Under the pieces are notes generated by a model, which did no database searches, was not told the DNA's origin, and saw nothing but the letters and a program-made list of their open reading frames with translations. Of a DNA stretch of 15,424 nucleotides, positions 1 through 9,062 are shown in pieces (the stretch's first letter is position 1; each line of letters opens with the position of its first letter). Made by a program: the position numbers and the translations under genes. Where the stretch lies: contig VKHC01000028.1 in the NCBI GenBank assembly GCA_015143735.1, positions 10,556 to 25,979 on the forward strand, read 5' to 3'. This stretch comes from Synura sp. LO234KE. Lineage: Eukaryota > Sar > Synurophyceae > Synurales > Mallomonadaceae.

Positions 1-2555
1 AGCGCCTTGGTGTTCTTGACCTGTTCCTCTAGCTTCTCAATCACATGCTCGAACACCTCCTTCTCGAACGCTAACTTGTCCATCATTCTGATCTTGTCTT
101 CCTCCAACGCGATCTCCACGTCGCGCGCAGACGCCTCCACCTTCGAGGGGAAGTCCAGAGTGGACCACGACAGGGTCATGTCCTCGATCGGCAGCGGAAC
201 ATTGTACACCTCGAGCACACTGAGCGCCTTTCTCGTCTCATAGACCAGGCCTCGCAACTCCTCCACGACGCGTTTTGAGTCCTCGATGAACTCTCGCAGG
301 TCCGCCAACTGCTTCTCGTTCGCCGGCTTCTCGGCGATCCGCTCGAGAATGGCGTTGTAGCGCTGAACAATCGCGATGTTCTGCTGACGGGATTCCTTCA
401 CCACCGCATTCAATAATCCATTGCGCATCTCCAGCGCGCGGGCCGCTAATATATTCCGACAAGACTCCGTGTCCACTCGCACAAGAGCGAAGTCCTCGTA
501 TTTGAAGCTGATATTCAATATGGTTTTCATCGCATTATCCAACTTGAATAACTCCGCGCGGTAGTCCGCCTGGGTCGGTGGCGGCTCGGCCATAACGAAG
601 TTCTCAATGTAGTCTTCCACGTCGTTTTCCAACAGCCAAATGAATTCCTCGAATTTCTTTGCTAACTTCATAGGTCTTTCCATCGCTTTGGAAATGTTCT
701 GTGTTATCTTCGTCTTCACCGAGCGGATAAACGCGTCAAGCTCCGCGTACAACGGGTCGCCCGAGGCGATGTTCAGCAGTATGCGCGGATCTAGCTGCAA
801 CAGACTCATCGCATCCTTGTCGAATGAGGTTATGCTTTTCAACACATTCACCATTTTGTCAATGCACTGGATGAACAAGTGTTGCAGGTCTTCCGTCGAG
901 GGCTCAATCACCACCTCGCCGTTGGAAACCCTCAATTCCACTTGAAACAGCGATGTGCGGCACTCCAGCGGGAAGATCATCTCCGTCGTCCGCAGAGGTT
1001 TGTCCTCCGCCTTCTCCACCCCTTCCTCCTGACCCTCGCCCTCGCCCTCGCCCTCCTTCACCACCACCTCCACATCGCCCTCAAAAGGGAGGACGCTGGT
1101 ATAGTCCGTGGACAGCTTCAACCACTGCTCCAACGAGCTCACCAATATAAACTGGGTGAAATCCGACAGTTTCAGATCCAGTACACGAAGCAGCTTGTAC
1201 AACGGACCGTTACGGTAAACGGCCATATTGGACTGAAAGAAGTCAAACACGTCTTGCACGCAGTCCAGGAACTGCTCCATAAAGGCGCGGCGGAAATCCA
1301 CCTTGAATTGTCTGGTGGTTAGCTCGGATTTCTCGAATTGTCGTTTCTTGAAGCTCTCCAGGGTGCACGGAAGGGCGAAGTCGTCCAGCTTTACGTCCAT
1401 GAAACAGTAGTACTGAAATGTAGATGCCCACTTCTCATGTATCCACTTATATACGTTCAGCACCTCCTTCTGGTAAGAGAAATGCACCTGCGCGATGCGT
1501 TGTCGCCGGTCGAAATATGGGTACACTGGACAAGGGACTTTGCCGATCTGAGGCACCGGAGGCCTCGGGGGGATGGCAGGCAGTTCCAACTGCTGGTAGC
1601 GGAGAGTGGTCTTGGGATCTTTCTTAACTCCCGTCAATTTCTCTAGAAGCACGGCCTTCTTCATCGTTCTAGAATACCATCGAATAAGATCGCCAGTGAG
1701 ATTGCGGAGTAGCGCTCCAAGCGGGGTCCCTTGGTCTGGGAACGGCACCTCTTTAGGCAAACCGTCGATGATTCGCTCATGGATCGACCTCAAAGACTCC
1801 TGACGTATTGCACGCACCTCCTCTTTCGGTTGTTGAAGAATGAAATGATCTAGTCTCATCACTTGTTTAGCTTCATTTCGAGCAGCCTCTGCAACATCCC
1901 GCCGATTGTTGAATTCCTCTTCTGATTCACTATCAAATCTTAAATTTAACCTCTTGACATTTTTAACTATACCATCAGGCAAGAATTGCACTATGTATTC
2001 CTCGGTGTTTGGATCAAATCCATTTACGTTTACCTTTCTCCAAATCCACCTACCCATGTGATAAAAGGGAGTGAACCCACCCGAACCCTCGGCTATCCAC
2101 TCTTCTGGTGATTTATCAAGAGCTTCATACTCAAGGCTATCAAACATCTCAAGAGGCAGCTTGGATTGATCAATTTTAAGGAAATCGGAATCATGAAGCA
2201 GCTCTTCCTTCGAAATTTCCACAATTTGTGCTCCCAAAGTATTATATAGATCACTGTTTTTGTTTAAATCATCCTCGTACACTGCGCCTCTTGGGGGACC
2301 CTTTCTTACCTCTCGAAGCTCTCCAGGATAGGAACGGACCTTTGGTGCCTGAGTAAGTTTTGCTATTTTCGATAACGGCTTTGGCCTTTTAGATTTATTC
2401 AGCGACCTCATAAAATTATTGTGATCTAGAGGCCCAGGGTCTATTATCCCCGTTTTGCTTAAAGGCGCTGTACGAGAGAATAATGTCCCGTTGTTATCCT
2501 TTGGACGACTTTCTCGAGCAGGGCTACCTTTTCCGGAGGTATTGTTTCCAATCAT
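1..2555 (-). CDS. axonemal inner-arm dynein heavy chain, DNAH1-like, N-terminal part (partial, runs off the left edge)
   Basis: The minus strand is open without a stop from ATG at 2555 to the window edge (851 codons plus 2 bases). Dynein heavy chains are motors of over 4000 residues that bend cilia; only the tail and the start of the linker lie here. Residues 1-130 are basic, polar and probably disordered. Residues about 148-215 hold EEWIAEG, a Trp-rich stretch GRWIWRKVNVNGF and KRLNLRF, an arrangement I associate with the N-terminus of DNAH1-type single-headed inner-arm dyneins. Residues 275-851 are helical tail sequence, for example WLLENDVEDYIENF and LEVYNVPLPIEDMTLSW, leading into the linker. 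The AAA motor is outside the window. No intron is needed. An acidic Glu-Gly run lies near residue 500. Codon composition changes sharply near residue 250. Dynein heavy chain is near certain; the DNAH1 subtype is an inference from recall of the family. Confidence 0.88.
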   Translation of the reverse strand, partial: MIGNNTSGKGSPARESRPKDNNGTLFSRTAPLSKTGIIDPGPLDHNNFMRSLNKSKRPKPLSKIAKLTQAPKVRSYPGELREVRKGPPRGAVYEDDLNKNSDLYNTLGAQIVEISKEELLHDSDFLKIDQSKLPLEMFDSLEYEALDKSPEEWIAEGSGGFTPFYHMGRWIWRKVNVNGFDPNTEEYIVQFLPDGIVKNVKRLNLRFDSESEEEFNNRRDVAEAARNEAKQVMRLDHFILQQPKEEVRAIRQESLRSIHERIIDGLPKEVPFPDQGTPLGALLRNLTGDLIRWYSRTMKKAVLLEKLTGVKKDPKTTLRYQQLELPAIPPRPPVPQIGKVPCPVYPYFDRRQRIAQVHFSYQKEVLNVYKWIHEKWASTFQYYCFMDVKLDDFALPCTLESFKKRQFEKSELTTRQFKVDFRRAFMEQFLDCVQDVFDFFQSNMAVYRNGPLYKLLRVLDLKLSDFTQFILVSSLEQWLKLSTDYTSVLPFEGDVEVVVKEGEGEGEGQEEGVEKAEDKPLRTTEMIFPLECRTSLFQVELRVSNGEVVIEPSTEDLQHLFIQCIDKMVNVLKSITSFDKDAMSLLQLDPRILLNIASGDPLYAELDAFIRSVKTKITQNISKAMERPMKLAKKFEEFIWLLENDVEDYIENFVMAEPPPTQADYRAELFKLDNAMKTILNISFKYEDFALVRVDTESCRNILAARALEMRNGLLNAVVKESRQQNIAIVQRYNAILERIAEKPANEKQLADLREFIEDSKRVVEELRGLVYETRKALSVLEVYNVPLPIEDMTLSWSTLDFPSKVEASARDVEIALEEDKIRMMDKLAFEKEVFEHVIEKLEEQVKNTKA
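1033..1054 (-). repeat. in-frame hexamer repeat coding for Glu-Gly
   Basis: The plus strand reads CCCTCG about three and a half times in a row. On the coding (minus) strand it gives GEGEGEG inside a longer acidic stretch (KEGEGEGEGQEEGVEKAED). The unit is six bases, so slippage changes length without breaking the dynein frame. It probably marks a flexible surface loop in the tail. Confidence 0.8.
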
Positions 2556-2696
2556 ACTCTATTTATATTAATCTCAAATGTGTCGTTGAGAAATTATTCA
2601 CAATCTAGCAGTCGAATTTGTCCCTAGATGAAACTGAAGAATTTGTGATTTGGGTGCCGTCGGTTTCTCAATTTTCGCCGTTTCTCGCGGTTAAAA
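2556..2696. promoter_or_regulatory. divergent intergenic promoter region between the dynein gene and the 325-residue gene
   Basis: Only 141 nt separate the two start codons, so both promoters and both leaders must sit here unless a start is wrong. CTCAATTT at 2667-2674, 22 nt before the plus-strand ATG, matches the loose initiator consensus YTCANTYY known from oomycetes and animals. On the minus strand, the sequence about 25-45 nt before the dynein ATG reads TCTCAACGACACATTTGAG, a weaker candidate. I see no convincing TATA box. The layout is direct observation; the initiator calls are tentative. Confidence 0.5.
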
Positions 2697-3674
2697 ATGA
2701 TAGGGAAGCCACGCCCTTTTCCTTCTGCTAGAGAGAGGCTACCAGCTTCTGCTGGTATAAACAATTTCCCGCGGATAGCTCATTCCCCTATCAAGCAAAT
2801 GTCCGTTCCAAGAGGACGAATAAACAGAAGATTCCTGGGGTCTGGTTTCGAGGATTCCGAAAATCGTGATCATCATGGTGGGAACCCACTTCCGAAGAGC
2901 GATGAAAACCCCAGCGTTGTAAATAAAATAAATCCCGATTCACTCTATACTCCCTCGCGGGAAAATGACAAAAATAGTGTTGCAACTGGCACCAATTCTC
3001 TACATACTGCGTCCAAGGGACCTTTTTCTGCTAGATATCATGATCCAACGATTCCCCCACCTGAAACACCAAAATTGTTGCAGAAAAAGCTTACTTGTCC
3101 TCCCAAATGGCTAGAATACAATAAAGAAACTGATAATCTCGCCCAAATAATGAAGCGGTTAGAGGCCTTGGATGAATCAGAACGTATTAAAGTCGCTGTG
3201 AATTTCGTTGAAAGAAATGAAGGTAGTATGTGGAAATTTAATCAGAAGTTTTTATACAAGGGAGGAGAAGAAATTAAGGAAGAACTTTGCAACGACCCTA
3301 ATTTGGCATCAACCCTAGCGAAGTATTCACTGGTGGAGAGAAAGCTTAAGTTAGGAACGTCGTCGGATCAGTATATATCATGTATGGATCCATATCGACT
3401 GGAGGCTACATCGCATAAATCATCCATTGCGACAAGGTCTTCGGTGAATGGGTTGAATCATGCTAAGGATAATGTCGAAGCGGATCCATTCATTGCGAGC
3501 GTCTACACGACCAGGGAGGAGAAGGAAGAGCGTCTTAAAAGCCTTTTTGCGCCCGCTCTAAATCAGCATGGAAGTGCACACCATCGTGGTGAATTGCATG
3601 CCTATGACTGGGGAAATTTCTCGCGTTACAACGGCGTTCTCCAGAGAAATGAGGCGGCCATGTTAAAGCGATAA
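2697..3674 (+). CDS. conserved-looking hypothetical protein, 325 residues, divergent partner of the dynein gene
   Basis: I do not recognise this protein. It is one uninterrupted frame from ATG (context AAAAATGA) to TAA, and it is the longest complete frame in the window. Residues 1-125 are basic, Pro/Ser/Asn-rich and probably disordered. Residues about 140-230 are charged and helix-forming, with WLEYNKETDNLAQIMKRLE, LDESERIKVAVNFVERNEG and WKFNQKFLYKGGEEIKEEL, and look like the folded core. A second charged helix (TREEKEERLKSLF, about 280-292) precedes the basic C-terminus. There is no signal peptide, membrane span or catalytic motif I can name. It starts 141 nt from the dynein heavy chain and is transcribed away from it; divergent neighbours are often co-expressed, so a ciliary or axonemal role is a reasonable inference only. 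Confidence 0.72.
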   Translation: MIGKPRPFPSARERLPASAGINNFPRIAHSPIKQMSVPRGRINRRFLGSGFEDSENRDHHGGNPLPKSDENPSVVNKINPDSLYTPSRENDKNSVATGTNSLHTASKGPFSARYHDPTIPPPETPKLLQKKLTCPPKWLEYNKETDNLAQIMKRLEALDESERIKVAVNFVERNEGSMWKFNQKFLYKGGEEIKEELCNDPNLASTLAKYSLVERKLKLGTSSDQYISCMDPYRLEATSHKSSIATRSSVNGLNHAKDNVEADPFIASVYTTREEKEERLKSLFAPALNQHGSAHHRGELHAYDWGNFSRYNGVLQRNEAAMLKR

Positions 3675-4553
3675 CTGTCTGAGGCTTGCTTGTTTTATGT
3701 GCGTTTAAGTTAATAACGTCTTTTAATAGTTATGTTGAATTCAGGCATCTATATGTCATAAGGGCTTAGAGAATCGCGAATCTCCCGTGAAGCCAGAACC
3801 TTTTGGGAGTGACCGGCTGGCCCATTTCTCGTAACGCCATCTACCTAGCTCCTCCCGCCCTCCGCACTCTTCTCCCCTCTCACCCCCATATCGTAGATTT
3901 ACCGAAAATCATGTAGCTATTTATTACTACAAGCATATTGTAGACGAAGATAGGAGTTTTGAAACTTTTAGCGAGGATTTGTTCTTTCCATCTACTAAGA
4001 TTTTTCTACTAAGAGAATTTTGGCGGACAGTTTTCACCATCCAGAGTTTGCCTAATTGATATGAATTAGTATTGCTTCAGTCCTACGAATTCCTGTCTTC
4101 AAAGACGCAGAAATTTTACGTCATTAACAAAAAATTCGACAAAAAGAGGAGCAGCACTACTCGCTCGGCACGACAGACAAAGAACCAACTAGGAGTAATA
4201 TACCAACAACAGATCGCTTAGTGAATCCACACTCTCGAGAGTGATAGTAACTCCGACAAATATGCTGCAGCATGGACGTATCCACGTCGACGGCTCGGGG
4301 AAAATTTTTTACTCCTTTTCGACTATCACTTTCTAGAAAATTTTGGCGAAGTGAATTTCTTGCACGCCCTTCTAAAAAATTTCACTTCTGAAATTCCTGC
4401 TCCTCAGACTTTTTTTACCATGACAGAATCTCGCACTTTCGGTCAACTAAAGCCGGATCAGGAGAAGATTAAGATTTTTGATTTTTTAGACGCAAATGTT
4501 TTCGGCTAAAAGAGGGTTTTGCGCAAAATGACAGAATGGCACTACAGGGAATA
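3675..4553. other. non-coding stretch downstream of the 325-residue gene
   Basis: No credible gene is visible. It begins with the 3' region of the upstream gene; no AATAAA was seen close to the stop. It includes the C/T tract annotated separately and a loose inverted repeat with arms near 4349-4360 (GAAGTGAATTTC) and 4377-4388 (AAATTTCACTTC). Nothing else stands out. Confidence 0.5.
3846..3891 (+). repeat. C/T-rich (polypyrimidine) tract
   Basis: About 46 nt are almost entirely C and T, broken by only a few A and G, lying about 170 nt after the stop of the upstream gene. It may be a decayed microsatellite or part of a 3' region. It codes for nothing I can support. Confidence 0.5.
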
Positions 4554-4640
4554 CTCTATAGAAAACTTCTCCAGAGTGGTTCTAAAGAGTTTCTAAAGTA
4601 TTACTTAACAGTGGTTCTAAAGAACGAGTTCTACATAGTT
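4554..4640. repeat. repeat cluster I: two copies of AGTGGTTCTAAAG plus a CTCTATAGAA module
   Basis: Exact copies of the 13-mer AGTGGTTCTAAAG lie at 4575-4587 and 4610-4622, with a shorter TTCTAAAG between them at 4591-4598. CTCTATAGAAAACTTCTC sits just upstream at 4554-4571. The same words recur in the same orientation in cluster II at 6916-7040, so these are related repeat units and not chance. Confidence 0.65.
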
Positions 4641-6915
4641 TTACTGATATTTCTTTACTGGTGATATACTGGTTGCTTGTCTAACAGCATCGCGTTTTTG
4701 AACGTAGCTTTATCGCGACCCTATCTACGACTTAACTATCTATTGCTGATCAGATGTATCTCCACCGTCGAGATCTATACTGTAACCAACGGCAATGGTT
4801 GGCATTGACCATTTAAGCTTGTGGCGTTGTGTGAAGTGATTATAGGCAGCTAATGGGCCAGTAGTCGTCTAAAACGGTTCACTGGGGCTTGGTGTTGTGT
4901 TCACTAGGATTTACTGTGGTTGAACAAACAGGGTGGAATGGTTCACAGGGTGGTACGTTGTACTATCGCTGCACTATTTCTCGGCGCTAGTTGTGGTAAC
5001 TTACATCTACTATATCTGCGTACCTTACGCACTGCTTGCAGTATGCCTTACTGATCAGCTGGTAGTAGGGGGACTGCCAGTAGAATATCTGTAATTTTCG
5101 GGTGAACATGTGCTAATTTTGCAGGAAGTTTACTTCTATACTGGTTAGGGCTGGTGTTCGTCAAGCGCTACAGTAGTATGGTGTTTCTGTATCTACTCTT
5201 CCTACTACTGACCTACACTAGCAGTATAGCTTATGGTAGGAATTCTTATAAGACATTTGCTTAACTTACATTTAATTACGTAAGTAGGGAGGTATCACAG
5301 CACTTACATGTCATATAGTTAGGTTTAGAATGACATGTTATCTGTGCGATGATAGGTGGAGCATGATGTACGACGACAAGACGTGAATGTAACGGGCGGT
5401 ACTAGACACGACAAGTGAGGCACAGAGAGAAGCAGTATGGTGAGTTGCGGAGATCATGGGGAGCTGGAGGAAATCAGTCATGGCGTGTGCGACGGGTTCG
5501 AGAGATGTAGTTACGCGGTGACTCGAGATACAGAGTCAACAGGGTGTATTGTCGGGCGAGCAAGGCAGGTAGTGGTTTGAAGCGCGTAAGGATGCTACGG
5601 ACGTCGGGGAATGGTGTTTCTGCGACGGACATAAAATGCGGAGAATAGGGGAGGTAACGTGAACAAGATATGTCATATGTATAGCGTGGAGTCACGAGTT
5701 ATGTGAGTGATGGGTTGCGATGCCAATGTATTTATTAACAAGTCAGTTGTTCGGAGTGCTTGGAGACGGAGCGGAGTTTGGGGACAGATATTCTCACGAT
5801 ACGCAAAGGTTACAACGCATATTGACAGGTGATAATGCAGCAGCAGACGTGTTTCAGCGGCGGGGTATCAAGTAGAAGAAATTACGAGAAGCAAGCTGTC
5901 TGATACGGAACGCGTATCCGATGCGCGGAGTGTCTTAGTTAGGTAGCAGCATGTGGTTGAAGTAGAAGGTGGCGAGTTTAAGTACGTTCCAGGGCGTTAG
6001 GTGAGTAAATAGCGTGGAAACTTTTCCAGTGGTATCTGATTTGTATTAAGCAAGATTAACGTTCAGTTACGCAGGATTTAAGCTTACAAATATTTTATCT
6101 GATGTTTTCGGCTTCACTTTACAATTTGGGGGAGGAAATATGCTGGTTACAAAAGTGTGGTCTGAGTGGAGGGTATAGGATGCAGATCTGGAGACGGAAA
6201 GACGGCGGAGATTAATTTTTATGAGGTAGCCGTCAGAAATATTGAAGAAGTACCAAAGTCGGCGCTTTCTACATGAAGATCTGACTTTTTCTATAAGAGG
6301 AGTTATGAGATGAAATTTCGGTAGATTATTACAAGACCTACTAGAATTATTTTACCGCAAGGAAATGTTCTATCTCTATGTGTTTGTTGACATCTCAAAT
6401 CCGTGTTTTGAGTCTTGTTTGCCAAATTTAAACTTGGAACCTCTGAATCATTTCTTGAAAATTTTAAATTGATAAATAGTTATAATTTTTCTTGATCTGA
6501 ATTCATTTGATTTACCTAAATCCCTACCTTATTACTTGAGATATGTCGTTTCTGCTATTCATGTATCACCTTAAGTTACCCGTTCAAGACGTTTCGTTGG
6601 CTGCTCGTTCGTGGATACGCTACGACTTACGTAATTTTTGATTAGATCAATTTTGGTTTATAAACTAAGGCGTTGAGCCGTTCCTATTGCTAGTGTTAAC
6701 TAGCGCATGCGCTGAGAATCTAGTTACTTACCTAAGTGGTCTGCACTTTGGCTAAGAACGAACGAAAAAAGATCATTCTTTTATCTAATGGCTGGTTGCA
6801 ACTGGGCGCATTTATTTAGGAGCCAAAGTCGACTAATAAAGCGTTTTAAGACTCACCAGAGAACTTCTTATATCCGAGTAGGTTGTGGAAGCGACTTTGG
6901 CACAGGTTCCAGAGA
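4641..6915. other. gene-free segment between repeat clusters I and II, purine-rich on the plus strand in part
   Basis: No frame here looks coding. About 5300-6000 is markedly purine-rich on the plus strand; I counted 42 purines of 60 in 5401-5460, with G well above C. Flanking parts are ordinary AT-rich sequence. A 73-codon minus-strand frame at 5474-5695 is in this skewed block and shows no recognisable motif. The block is bounded by related repeats, so it may be the body of an old inserted element, but I see no element protein. Confidence 0.4.
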
Positions 6916-7040
6916 GTGAATTCTACAGTGTTTTTCTAAAGAGTTACTCAAAAGAGTGCTACCAAAGGATGAATCCTTTTTATGAATTCTATAGAACTTT
7001 TCTCGAGAGTTACTCTATAGAGTGGTTCTAAAGCATCGTA
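6916..7040. repeat. repeat cluster II: AGTGGTTCTAAAG and TTCTATAGAACTTTTCTC modules
   Basis: A third exact copy of AGTGGTTCTAAAG lies at 7021-7033. A degenerate copy (AGTGTTTTTCTAAAGAGTTACTC) lies near 6927. TTCTATAGAACTTTTCTC starts near 6986 and parallels CTCTATAGAAAACTTCTC of cluster I. Short perfect palindromes such as CTCGAG and CTCTATAGAG occur inside. The direct orientation relative to cluster I suggests either flanking direct repeats of an element or a dispersed repeat present twice. Confidence 0.6.
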
Positions 7041-8440
7041 AAAAGATTTCTTCTTAAAAGAGTAATCCGTAAAATGAGTACCGTAGAAAGAGCATAAAAC
7101 ATTTTAGTGCGTACGTGATATCGATGTGGTAAATAGAACCCGAACCCTAAACTACACACTAGCGCGGTATAGGAACTAGACATAGCCATTCAGATAAGAA
7201 GATAGGTATTTAAATGTTTCAAGCTAGTAAGGCAAGTACAACATTCTGTCCATCAAACAATCACTGCCTGATATTAAACACGCCACTCTCAGCTACTTTC
7301 TATTACTACGCAATAGTCTATACCGCTCCCCAGTGCTTCCTTAAATACTTCAGTGGTTCCGAACGCTCCCCAAAACTGCTCACTATACTCTGTGTCAACG
7401 CAATAGTAATAGTCTCAACCTCTTTTCACCACATTTCACTACTCCCTGTTGCTAAGCGATGGCTCGATTCATTCCAACCTATCCACTGTCTATTTAAAGG
7501 CGGCGTTCTCGTTCTCGCCGCTGCAATATACTTCCTACTATTATGTAATAATGCCTAACGCATCACATAGATTACTTGCATGCAGTGAAGGTCCATCACC
7601 CACAAATTGTTTTTCACAAATTCCTACCGCTACGCTATGATCGCTTTATCTCCCCATTGCTCACCACTACTCTCCGCAGCACCATCATGGACGCGATATT
7701 ACACCCCAGTTCAAAAATCGTTCTTCATTCTCTCAAATTGCGTCAAATTATGCAAAGTTACGTTTTCTCGTCTACGCAATATTTTTTTCCGTATAAGCGA
7801 GCATAATATTATTTTCTACGACGGAGACACTGGCAGTATTTTCAAAGTCTCCATGTTTCCTCATGATTAGTTGACTTTCGCTCTGATTTTCTTGATGCAG
7901 ATGGAATATTATTGCTTTCAGAAATCCCTGTTACCGTCATTTGCTTAGGATTAGCCCTTGAATGCAATCATTCCCAAATAATTTCTCCATAACTCTTGAA
8001 TTGATTGTCTATTACTTAATATATTTTGATAATGACAATGTTTTGGTAAGAGTTTCCACCGCCTCTAGTTGATCTCCTTTTATCAGGAGCTTCTGCATTC
8101 ATATCAACTTATTTTCTCATAGGAGCCATAATAATTGTAACGAAACAAAAGTTTCAACAGTTTTTCACGTTTCAGAAAACGTCGGAAATTGTAATTATAA
8201 GTTTCTCTTTTCGCTTACTCTTAACCGCGACAAGAAAATTCTCTGTCTACGGTATTCCATCGAGTGTGTGAAAATAATCGATTCTATAGAACGGCATTTC
8301 GTCCACCGATATTCAGTCCTGTACTCCAGTGAGCTGGCCTATCAGTAACACCTACATATAAGGAAACATTGGATTCGCAAGACTCGCTACTTGTCCGGGA
8401 AATTTTTGGCCCTAATCGTCGGACGGGCAATAGAATTTAG
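7041..8440. other. gene-free segment, pyrimidine-rich on the plus strand at about 7210-7790
   Basis: No supported gene. From about 7210 to 7790 the plus strand is rich in C and T (38 pyrimidines of 60 in 7381-7440), the opposite skew to 5300-6000. Several overlapping frames of 60-115 codons are open here in different phases. They give hydrophobic, Ser/Thr/Phe-rich strings expected from C/T-rich DNA, so I do not call them genes. From 7800 to 8440 the sequence is AT-rich with nothing recognisable. Confidence 0.4.
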
Positions 8441-8512
8441 GGGAATGAAGGAGCACACCTTTTGTACCTTCGAAGCGGGCTTAATGCTGCTCCTTCCCAT
8501 TATCAGGACAAC

Positions 8513-8905
8513 ATGGTTAATTGTTGGGTGAATGCCATCTCACATCAGACCTTTCCAGTAATGCAAGCCCAAATTTGTCGTTTCTGGGATAATCTTTTGG
8601 GTCAAGCCAATCAAATTCGAATCTCTTGTGCTGGGGAATACTTGAAATCTAGCATCAGTTCATTGGCGATACTGTCAATGGTATATTTGCACTTTTCAGC
8701 AACCAGGGAAACTTTTAGCCGCATGGGGCTATTCCTCGACGCCTTATTAATTGCACTTATAGACAAAATTCTGACTTATGAGGGTCCCTATCCCTTGGAC
8801 GGCTATGACAACAGATCGGAACGCTCTCGAGTGTGTACATTACTGTCAGCGCTGCATCGATCTCGCCTAAATTTAGAAGCCATTCCACGGCCAGCTGGAA
8901 TCTGA
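8513..8905 (+). CDS. possible small gene or gene remnant, about 130 residues, unknown
   Basis: I do not recognise this product. The frame is open from 8441 (just after a TAG at 8438-8440) to TGA at 8905; the first in-frame ATG is at 8513. The translation has balanced composition unlike the low-complexity frames around it: NCWVNAISHQTF near the start, a hydrophobic middle (SSLAILSMVYLHFSA and LFLDALLIALIDKIL) and a polar, basic end (YDNRSERSRVCTLLSALHR). The hydrophobic parts are interrupted by charged residues, so buried helices are as likely as membrane spans. The base before the open stretch reads TTTAG, a possible 3' splice site, so this could be a terminal exon. Length alone does not exclude chance: about one such frame is expected in a window of this size. 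It may also be a transposon relic. Confidence 0.3.
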   Translation: MVNCWVNAISHQTFPVMQAQICRFWDNLLGQANQIRISCAGEYLKSSISSLAILSMVYLHFSATRETFSRMGLFLDALLIALIDKILTYEGPYPLDGYDNRSERSRVCTLLSALHRSRLNLEAIPRPAGI

Positions 8906-9062
8906 TTTAATACAATACGACTATAGGACCTTTGGGGCTAAGTCCCATTCTGCAAAAGCGTCACTAATCATGAAAAACGTCGCACTTTAAGAAATGTAAT
9001 ATCTTCATGAATTTGAAGTTTTATCCTATCAAATTTTAACAACGTATTCTATTTAAACCAAA

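Noticed and set aside
5490-5505. GGTTCGA word resembling a tRNA B box
   Set aside because: It is not followed by the required CC, and there is no A box or cloverleaf around it.
5474-5695. Minus-strand frame of 73 codons in the purine-rich block
   Set aside because: Composition explains the open frame, and nothing in the translation resembles a known domain.
7143-7152. CCCTAAAC-like word suggesting a telomeric repeat
   Set aside because: It occurs once and is not tandem.
7214-7558. A 114-codon plus-strand frame with ATG and hydrophobic product
   Set aside because: It lies in pyrimidine-rich DNA where other phases are open too, and the Ser/Leu/Phe-rich string is what such composition produces. 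No motif or neighbour supports it.
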